Below, in pieces: positions 57,280 to 64,000 of a stretch of DNA of 64,000 bases (position 1 is the stretch's first letter; every line of letters starts with the position of its first letter). This stretch comes from Rhodoferax sp. BLA1 (GTDB lineage: Bacteria > Pseudomonadota > Gammaproteobacteria > Burkholderiales > Burkholderiaceae_C). The notes under the pieces were generated by a model. That model was not told the origin of the DNA and did not search any database. It worked only from the letters and a program-made list of their open reading frames with translations. Where the stretch lies: contig NZ_SZVI01000013.1 of NCBI RefSeq assembly GCF_013416775.1, positions 558,001-622,000 of the forward strand, written 5' to 3'. A program made the translations under genes and the position numbers.

Positions 57280-57995
57280 TATTCGCCCAGATAAGCGGCG
57301 CGCACCTTAGGGTCTTTGAGCATGGTCTTGCCCTCACCGGTCATGGTGATCAGGCCCGAGTCCATCACATAACCGCGATTCGCCAGGGCCAGCGCCCGGC
57401 TGGCGTTTTGCTCCACCAGCAGCACGGTGACACCTTGGGCATACACATCACGCACCACCTCAAAGATCTTGTCGACCATGATCGGTGACAGGCCCATCGA
57501 CGGCTCATCGAGCAACAGCACTTTGGGGCGGCTGATCAGCGCACGGCCCATCGCCAGCATCTGTTGTTCACCACCGCTGAGCGTGCCAGCGAGTTGGTCC
57601 TTGCGCTCTTTCAGGCGCGGGAAGATGCCAAACACCTTCTCGATGTCCATCTGGATCTCAGGCTTGTCGTTGCGGATGTAGGCGCCCATCTGCAGGTTTT
57701 CCAGAATGGTCATGCGCGTGAAAATCCCGCGCCCTTCGGGCACCATGGCCAGGCCCTGTTTCACCAGATCCCACGGCCCTTGACCACGGATGCTCTTGCC
57801 CAGGTACTCGATGTCACCGTCGTTGATCGGCAGCGAGCCGGTGATGGCCTTCATGGTGGTGGTTTTACCCGCACCGTTGGAGCCGATCAGCGACACCAGT
57901 TCGCCCTCGTTCACCTCAAAGTCCACACCTTTGACGGCCTGGATGCCGCCGTAAGCCACTTTGAGGCCTTTAACTTTCAGAAGAGTTTTTGTCAT
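57279..57995 (-). CDS. livF: Branched-chain amino acid ABC transporter ATPase LivF
   Basis: 238 residues. Walker A GSNGAGKTT, signature LSGGEQQML, Walker B VLLLDEPSMGL, and EGRGIFTRMTILENL typical of LivF. It energises uptake of leucine, isoleucine, valine or related amides and amino acids. It is last in the liv operon; its start at 57995 is 1 base past the livG stop. The MTKTLLKVKGL start is chosen over a longer open frame. Confidence 0.94.
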   Translation of the reverse strand: MTKTLLKVKGLKVAYGGIQAVKGVDFEVNEGELVSLIGSNGAGKTTTMKAITGSLPINDGDIEYLGKSIRGQGPWDLVKQGLAMVPEGRGIFTRMTILENLQMGAYIRNDKPEIQMDIEKVFGIFPRLKERKDQLAGTLSGGEQQMLAMGRALISRPKVLLLDEPSMGLSPIMVDKIFEVVRDVYAQGVTVLLVEQNASRALALANRGYVMDSGLITMTGEGKTMLKDPKVRAAYLGE

Positions 57996-57996
57996 A

Positions 57997-58767
57997 TCAG
58001 TGGCCACCCGTGCCCAAATAGGCTTCAATCACTTTGTCATTACGCTGCACGTCGGCAGGCGAGCCTTCGGCAATCTGTTTGCCGTAGTCCAGCACGGTCA
58101 CACGGTCACACAGGCCCATCACCAGTTTGACGTCATGCTCGATCAGCAAAATCGTGCGGTTGTCGTTGCGAATTTTGTCGATCAACTCGCGCAGCATCAC
58201 CTTTTCGGTGCTGTTCATGCCCGCAGCGGGTTCGTCCAGCGCAATCAGCTGCGGGTCGGTGGCCAGGGCGCGGGCAATTTCCAGGCGACGTTGGTCACCG
58301 TAGCTCAGGGTGCGGGCCTTGAAGTCAGCCAGTTTGCCAATGCCCACATAGTCCAGCAGCTCCTGCGAACGTTGAGTGATCGCGGCTTCTTCGGCCTTGA
58401 AACCCGGCGAACGGAAAATGGCACCCAGCAAGCCGGAGTGGGTGCGTACATGGCGCCCCACCATGACGTTCTCCAGGGCCGTCATTTCGGCAAACAGCCG
58501 GATGTTCTGGAAGGTGCGGGCAATGCCCGCTTTGGCCACCTCGTGTACGGCGGTGGGCTGGTAGGGTTTGCCTGCCAGCTCGAAGCTGCCGGTATCGGGG
58601 GTGTAGAGGCCGGTGAGCACATTGAAAAACGTGGTTTTGCCGGCACCATTGGGGCCAATCAGGCCATACACCTGGCCGCGCTTGATCTGGATGCCCACAT
58701 CGCTCAGGGCCTGCAGGCCACCAAAACGCTTGGACACACCCGAGACGTTGAGAACTGTATCTGTCAT
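57997..58767 (-). CDS. livG: Branched-chain amino acid ABC transporter ATPase LivG
   Basis: 256 residues. Walker A GPNGAGKTTFFN, the LivG-type RTFQNIRLF segment, signature LSYGDQRRLEIARAL and Walker B LIALDEPAAGMN. The partner of LivF. The start is the ATG at 58767, 26 bases after the livM stop. Confidence 0.94.
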   Translation of the reverse strand: MTDTVLNVSGVSKRFGGLQALSDVGIQIKRGQVYGLIGPNGAGKTTFFNVLTGLYTPDTGSFELAGKPYQPTAVHEVAKAGIARTFQNIRLFAEMTALENVMVGRHVRTHSGLLGAIFRSPGFKAEEAAITQRSQELLDYVGIGKLADFKARTLSYGDQRRLEIARALATDPQLIALDEPAAGMNSTEKVMLRELIDKIRNDNRTILLIEHDVKLVMGLCDRVTVLDYGKQIAEGSPADVQRNDKVIEAYLGTGGH

Positions 58768-58793
58768 AGTCTTCGATTCCTTTGAGACACCGC

Positions 58794-59876
58794 TCAGGGC
58801 TTGGTGCTGGTCAGTGATTTGCCATGCTCTGGCGCGGGCCACAGGCCGCGAGGGCGCAGCAGCATGATGCTGATCATGGCCAAGGCAATGAGCAGCTGGC
58901 GCAGGATGGAGGCATCGAGCCGGCCACCGGTCATGCTTTGCAGCGGCCCGGCCACATAACGCAAAACCTCAGGCATGGCCGACAGCGCCACCGCGCCCAG
59001 GATCACACCGGGCAAGTGGCCAATGCCACCGAGCACCACCATCGCCACAATCATCACCGACTCCATCAGGCTGAAGGACTCGGGCGAAATGAAGCCCTGG
59101 AACGAGGCAAACATGGCACCCGAGACACCACCAAAGGTGGCACCCATGCCGAAAGCCAGCAGTTTCAGGTTGCGGGTGTTGATGCCCATCGCCTTGGCGG
59201 CAATTTCATCCTCGCGGATCGCCATCCAGGCCCGACCTACACGCGAGAGTTGCAGCCGGTGCGAGATCAGCACACTGAACACCACCAGCACCAGGAACAG
59301 GTAGTAGTAGAGCGTCACCGATGAGATGTCGTACCCAAAAATGTCGATGCGTTTGCCAAAACTCATGCCAAAAAACGTGAGTGAGTCGATCTCGCCCATG
59401 CCTTTGGGGCCGTTGGTGATGTTGACCGGGTGGTCCAGGTTGTTCATGAACACGCGGATGATTTCACCAAAACCCAGGGTCACAATGGCCAAGTAGTCAC
59501 CACGCAAACGCAAGGTGGGTGCGCCCAACAAGACCCCAAACAGCGCTGCCAAACCTGCCGCCGCCGGGATGATGACCCAGATCGGCATGTGCAAGCCGTT
59601 CGGGAACATGGCCGCGATGGCCGGGAAGTTTTCGGTCAGATGGGGTGAGGCCAGCAGCGCGTACATGTAGGCGCCAATGGCAAAAAACGCCACATAACCC
59701 AAGTCCAGCAGACCAGCGTAACCGACCACAATGTTCAGGCCCAAGGCCAGCAGCACATACAGCAGCGCCATGTCGGCAATCCGCACCCAGGCGTTGCCGA
59801 AGCCTTGCAGGATCAGCGGTGTGACCAGCAGGCCCACGGCCGCCAGCAGGAAAACGATGATTTGTTTCTGTTTCAT
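58794..59876 (-). CDS. livM: Branched-chain amino acid ABC transporter permease LivM
   Basis: 360 residues, about nine helices. LNIVVGYAGLLDLGYVAFFAIG and the coupling segment REDEIAAKAMGINTRNLK are hallmarks of LivM. It forms the membrane channel with LivH. The start is the ATG at 59876, 11 bases after livH. Confidence 0.94.
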   Translation of the reverse strand: MKQKQIIVFLLAAVGLLVTPLILQGFGNAWVRIADMALLYVLLALGLNIVVGYAGLLDLGYVAFFAIGAYMYALLASPHLTENFPAIAAMFPNGLHMPIWVIIPAAAGLAALFGVLLGAPTLRLRGDYLAIVTLGFGEIIRVFMNNLDHPVNITNGPKGMGEIDSLTFFGMSFGKRIDIFGYDISSVTLYYYLFLVLVVFSVLISHRLQLSRVGRAWMAIREDEIAAKAMGINTRNLKLLAFGMGATFGGVSGAMFASFQGFISPESFSLMESVMIVAMVVLGGIGHLPGVILGAVALSAMPEVLRYVAGPLQSMTGGRLDASILRQLLIALAMISIMLLRPRGLWPAPEHGKSLTSTKP

Positions 59877-59887
59877 GACCCGTCTCC

Positions 59888-60817
59888 TCAAGCGCGGTCA
59901 GCCACGCGCTCGCCCAGCAGGCCGGAGGGCCGCAACGTCAGCACAATGATCAACACAATGAACGCAAAAATATCTGAATAGTGGCTGCCCAGCACACCAC
60001 CGGTGAGGGCACCGATGTAACCGGCGCCGAGCGACTCGATCAGGCCCAGCGCAATGCCACCGACCACCGCACCGGCCAGGTTGCCAATGCCACCAAACAC
60101 CGCCGCCGTGAAGGCCTTCAGACCCGGCAAAAAGCCCATGGTGTGCTGCACTGTGCCGTAGTTGGCGGCCCACATCACCCCGGCAATCGCAGCCAGCACC
60201 GCACCAATCACAAAGGTGGCCGAGATCACAAAGTCGGGCTTGACACCCATCAGCGCCGCCACCCGTGGGTTCTCGGCGGTGGCCCGCATGGCGCGCCCGA
60301 GCCGGGTGTAATTCACCAGCCACATCAGCACCGCCAGCGAGATCGCCGTCATGCCCAGGATCAGCACCTGCGTGAGGGTGATCACCGCGCCGCCAATTTC
60401 ATACGGCACCATCGGCAGCAGGTTCGGGTAGGGTTTGTAATTGGGTTTCCAGATGATCATGGCCAGCGTTTGCAGCAGCAGCGACATACCAATGGCGGTG
60501 ATCAGCGGCGCCAGCCGGGGGCTGTTGCGCAAGGGGCGATACGCGAGTTTTTCAATCGAGAAGTTCAAGACCGCAGCGACCACCGCAGCAATCGCCATCG
60601 CTACCAGCAGGATCAGCCAGCCGGGTGTGCCGGGCATCGCGTCCTGCATCAAACCGATGATGCTCCAGCTGGTGAGTGCCCCCACCATCAACACCTCGCC
60701 ATGGGCAAAATTGATCAATCCGATGATGCCGTACACCATGGTGTAGCCCAACGCCACCAAGGCATACATGCTGCCCAACACCAGACCATTGATGATCTGC
60801 TGTATCAAGGTTTCCAT
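59888..60817 (-). CDS. livH: Branched-chain amino acid ABC transporter permease LivH
   Basis: 309 residues, the usual LivH length, with ALGYTMVYGIIGLINFAHGE near the N-terminus and RATAENPRVAALMGVK as coupling segment. The ATG at 60817 has a GGAGA site 10 bases upstream and gives METLIQQIING; a longer frame to 60946 is not supported. It is the first liv gene in view; no livJ/livK binding-protein gene precedes it, as the rarA fragment and the AAA_13 island follow. Confidence 0.95.
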   Translation of the reverse strand: METLIQQIINGLVLGSMYALVALGYTMVYGIIGLINFAHGEVLMVGALTSWSIIGLMQDAMPGTPGWLILLVAMAIAAVVAAVLNFSIEKLAYRPLRNSPRLAPLITAIGMSLLLQTLAMIIWKPNYKPYPNLLPMVPYEIGGAVITLTQVLILGMTAISLAVLMWLVNYTRLGRAMRATAENPRVAALMGVKPDFVISATFVIGAVLAAIAGVMWAANYGTVQHTMGFLPGLKAFTAAVFGGIGNLAGAVVGGIALGLIESLGAGYIGALTGGVLGSHYSDIFAFIVLIIVLTLRPSGLLGERVADRA

Positions 60818-61139
60818 AAATATTTTTCTCCGAAATAAGCCGAATAATTGTGTCGGCCGGTACGTCGATCCTGGGTAAGGATCTGCAAAACCATGCACTA
60901 CAAGCAACCCGGTTTCTCTAGCAATAAGCCTGCCAGTACAAAGCACCGGGGGGCGGAAGTGGCCGCGATTGTAGTCAAGGTCAAATGGCCCACCGCCCCA
61001 GTGCTGGCGCGGGTTTACCCCCGGTTTTGCGCTCCATCAGATCAGCTAATCGGGGATGACGATGTCTCATCCAGACACCGTGGGTACGCAGACCTGGGGG
61101 TCTGGGTGCGAAATGACGCAGGAGTCGTCGCAGCAAAGC
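60818..61139. other. Intergenic gap, probable liv operon leader and promoter
   Basis: 322 bases without a supported gene, between livH and the rarA fragment, both on the minus strand. It must hold the liv operon promoter. I see no convincing -35/-10 pair and no clear tRNA or terminator. A short TTTCTCTAGCAATAAGCC stretch near 60910 faintly recalls the dispersed repeat but is too diverged to claim. Confidence 0.5.
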
Positions 61140-61525
61140 TCAGCCCCTGCCAGCGGACGCAGCGGCTTGGTTTTGCGCACGCAGGACACGCATCTTGTCG
61201 GCAATTTTGATCTCCAGACCACGCTCCACCGGTTGATAAAAACCGGGCTCGGCCATGCCTTCGGGCAGATAGGACTCCCCCGCCGCAAAGCCGCCAGCCT
61301 CGTCGTGGGCATAACGGTAACCCTTGCCGTAGTCCAGCCGTTTCATGAGTTTGGTGGGGGCGTTGCGCAGGTGCATCGGCACCGGGCGGGTGCCATCCTG
61401 TTTGACAAAGGCCTTGGCCGCGTTGAAGGCTTTGTAGACCGCGTTGCTCTTGGGTGCGATAGCCAGATAGACCACACATTCGGCCAGCGCCAGCTCACCT
61501 TCGGGACTGCCCAGGCGCTCGTAGA
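61140..61525 (-). pseudogene. rarA: C-terminal fragment of rarA (mgsA), 5' part missing
   Basis: From YERLGSPEGE (codon at 61523-61521) to the stop at 61140 the protein matches the C-terminal end of RarA/MgsA: YLAIAPKSNAVY, RPVPMHLRNAPTK, YGKGYRYAHDE, EGMAEPGFYQP and GLEIKIADK. RarA is an AAA+ replication-fork ATPase of about 430-450 residues; only about 128 are here. The upstream frame is open to 61592 but has no RarA similarity, and the AAA domain is absent. The break coincides with the start of the AAA_13 segment, so an insertion has split or displaced rarA. Confidence 0.85.
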
Positions 61526-61611
61526 CTCCCACTCTGCCTCCCCGTTCCTTGTAGACTGAGGCAACAATATGTTGCAAGCCGCCGAGAGGCAACTAAGGGA
61601 GGAACGGATCC

Positions 61612-64000
61612 GTGATCAATCAGATTGACATCGCAAGCTTTGGGAGCTTTTCCGGGCTGGATTGGAAGAAGACCGTTCGGGACAACGGCAAAACTGTTAA
61701 GACCTTCCAGCGTCTGAACATCCTCTACGGGCGCAACTACTCTGGCAAGACAACCCTCTCTCGCGTCTTTCGTGCACTGGAGACTGGCAAGCTTCCCTTC
61801 AACTACGTCAGCCCCTCGTTCACCGTCTACGGAGAGAAGGGCAATGTCACCCAAGCAGGCATACTGGCTCACAACTATGACGTGCGGGTCTACAACCGCG
61901 ACTTCGTAACCGACAACCTGAGCTTCTTGGTCAATCAGCAGATTGGCAGCGAGATCAAGACCTTCGCCATCGTCGGTGAGCAAAATAAGGAAATCGACGA
62001 CTCCATCGCACTGATCGAAGCCACGCTTGGAGGCGTGGAAAGCAAGACTGGCCTTCGCTTTGACCTTGAGGCCAAGAGAAAAGAGCGCGATCGCACCAAG
62101 ACCAATCACAGCACAGCGTCCAATGCACTGGAAGACAAGCTGCGCTCGCATGCCGCTGACAAGATCAAGAAGAACCGCCAGTACGGCGTGCCCGTCTACA
62201 CCATCGAACACATCAGACGCGACATTGCCGCCACCAAGAAGCCTGGCTTCGTTGCTCTAGCGCTTGAGGAACAGCCTGGCAAGCTTGCGCTGCTCAAGCA
62301 AGAAGCTCTGCCAGACATCACTGGCATGCTTACCGTTGCCCTTCAGTTTGACTCCTTGAAGGGCTCAGCCGAGCCACTTCTATCCAAGGAGATTACGCCA
62401 ACTAAGCCCATTCAAGAACTGCTCAACGACAGCGTTTTGCGGCTCTGGGTCAAGCAAGGTATCGGCCACCACCGTGACAAACGCGACACCTGTGCTTTCT
62501 GTCGCCAGAGCTTGCCCTATGACATTTAGCAGACGTTGGACCAGCACTTCAGCAAAGAGTCGGGTGATCTTGAAATGTCCTTGGACAGTGTCATCACGTC
62601 AGTCAAGGACGAGATTGCGGCCGTTGCTGGCTTCGTCTCCTTGAGAGGCGATCAGTTCTACATGGAGGAACGCTCTGCTTTTGACACGAGCAGCAAGGCA
62701 CTTGCCGAGGGATTGGGTGTCTACAAGAAAGACCTGGAAGCGCTCAAGAAGTCACTGGAAACCCGCAAGATCAACCTGTTCCAGTCTGTGGCGCTGAAGC
62801 CGTCACTGCACGATCCCAAAGAAGTTCAGAAGCACGTAAACGCTATCAATGCTTTGATTGCCACAAACAACGGCAAGACAAAGACTCTGGAAAAAGACAA
62901 GACTGCCGCCAGGGACGCGCTTCGCTTGGCTGACGTGTACGCGTTTGCAGATGCGATCACATACGACACGGAGCTTGTCCGCATAGATACCTTAAAAACC
63001 GGGGCCGAGACGGCGGGCAAGGCTTATCTGGACGTGGAAAAAGATATCCGTAACGCCGAGGCAGAAGTCCAAACCTTAAGAGCAAAGCAGAAGGACGAGC
63101 GCAAAGGTGCCGAACGGGTCAACTCGCTGCTCAACAACTTCTTTGGTCATGACAGCATCAAGCTTGAAGCCAGAGACGGGGCCGACAAAGCAACGGTCAA
63201 GTTTGAGATCACAAGAAACGGCAAGTCTGCCTACAACCTCAGCGAAGGCGAATGCAGCTTGATTGCCTTTTGCTACTTCATTGCGAAGCTGGATGACCCA
63301 GAAAGCAAAGGCAAAGAACTGATTATTTATATTGACGATCCAATCTCAAGTTTGGACGGCAACCATATCTTCTTCATGTTCAGCTTGATTGCCAAGCCTA
63401 TCAAGAATGCTAATGGGGCCAACACCTATCGCTACAAGCAGCTTTTTATCTCACCCCACAACTTGGATTTCTTGAAATATCTCAAGCGCCTGTCCATTCC
63501 GAAAAAGAAGATTCCGGCGGGTGAAGGCAAGACCAAGAGTGTTGATGATCACGAGCATTTCATGATTGAGCGAAACGGCGCATCAAGCAACATCTTGCTC
63601 ATGCCATCCTACCTAAAAGACTACATCACCGAATTTCATTACCTCTTCCATCAGATATACAAATGCAAGGATCAAGCTGCCGCTCAGATTTGCCATGAGC
63701 CATTCTTCGGCTTTGGCAACAATTTGCGCAAGTTTCTTGAGGCATATTTGTTCTTCAAGTACCCCTATCACGACGACAGAAACGACGCCTTTGAACGGAT
63801 TAAAAAGTTCTTCGGGGACGAGGAAGACACAGCTATTGCGCTGGTGAATCGTCTCAACAATGAGTTCTCTCACCTTGAAGCCGTGCCAGACCGTGGATTC
63901 AAGCCAGTGGAGATTCCTGAGATCGCGAAGGTAGCCAATTACGTGTTGGACAAGATATATGACTCCGATTCTGTTCAATACAACGCTTTATTGAAGAGCA
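61612..64000 (+). pseudogene. AAA_13 ATPase with zinc-hook and HEPN/anticodon-nuclease-like end (RloC/PrrC-like), interrupted by an amber codon, cut by window edge
   Basis: GTG start at 61612 with an AAGGGAGGA site ending 8 bases before. Walker A GRNYSGKT is at residues 40-47, and long charged helices lead to CAFC at 294-297, a zinc-hook-like CxxC. A TAG follows at codon 306 (62527). The same frame is then open for 490 codons to the window end: ABC signature LSEGE (543-547), Walker B and D-loop (IIYIDDPISSLD, Asp575/576), switch His616, then R706-x3-E710 and R747-x6-H754 (NRLNNEFSH). This order matches RloC, an anticodon nuclease of phage defence, and the last motif fits HEPN RNases. GC is lower than in the neighbours. 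A general AAA_13 protein of other function is the alternative. Confidence 0.75.

Noticed and set aside
60898..60930. Possible further repeat copy (CTCTAGCAATAAGCCTG) upstream of livH
   Set aside because: Only short blocks match and the pairing core is absent, so it cannot be told from chance.
61042..61479. 145-codon minus-strand frame overlapping the rarA fragment
   Set aside because: It is in another frame than the RarA similarity and shows only Arg/Gly/Cys-rich shadow composition.

Overview
The window reads as a piece of chromosome from a betaproteobacterium of the Comamonadaceae type (Rhodoferax/Polaromonas-like). The inference rests on gene order (fmdB, DUF502, aspS, nudB, EEP nuclease and clsB together; ubiE, ubiJ and ubiB together), on high GC, and on a short dispersed repeat with the core AGCCCTTT...AAAGGGCTAGAGGCC that I associate with this family. 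Almost all of it is dense, intact housekeeping and metabolic sequence. I saw no tRNA, rRNA, CRISPR array, complete insertion sequence or prophage module.

Layout. 1-1 kb: secB (cut by the window edge), grxC and a rhodanese. 1-6.4 kb: gpmA, a CtpA-type protease, a MoeB/ThiF-type E1 enzyme, a secreted nuclease, a GGDEF protein and a MinD-like ATPase. 6.5-8 kb: a divergent ArsR regulator and old-yellow-enzyme pair around a clear operator palindrome. 8-19.5 kb (all minus): DUF429, a BLUF photoreceptor, folE, clsB, EEP nuclease, nudB, aspS, DUF502, fmdB, ubiB, ubiJ, a Tim44-like protein and ubiE. 19.7-23 kb: a LytTR/LytS-type two-component pair, divergent from argH. 23-32 kb: an orphan anti-sigma-like domain, then a large alpha-2-macroglobulin coupled to penicillin-binding protein 1C. 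32-35.6 kb: a complete four-gene Na+-pumping acyl-CoA decarboxylase set. 35.7-42.8 kb: a DUF218 protein, a CNNM/CorC-type protein, apaH, rhlE, dcd, an EamA transporter and an AraC regulator.

42.9-57.2 kb is a purine uptake and catabolism region: guanine deaminase, a VUT-family transporter, adenosine deaminase, a BMP-type nucleoside ABC transporter, xanthine dehydrogenase XdhA/XdhB (no xdhC in view), a Crp/Fnr regulator behind an FNR-like site, and an 8-oxoguanine-deaminase-like amidohydrolase. Together these would import nucleosides, deaminate adenosine and guanine, and oxidise hypoxanthine and xanthine to urate. 57.3-60.8 kb is a livHMGF branched-chain amino acid ABC operon with no binding protein in the window.

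60.8-64 kb is the accessory end. A 3' fragment of rarA stops abruptly where a lower-GC segment begins. That segment carries a long AAA_13-type ATPase gene with a CxxC zinc-hook-like motif, an ABC signature and a C-terminal HEPN/anticodon-nuclease-like motif set, resembling the RloC/PrrC defence tRNases. It is interrupted by one in-frame amber codon and runs off the window. The two most notable observations are this gene and the repeat family, several copies of which sit in frame inside unrelated proteins and give them a shared peptide.
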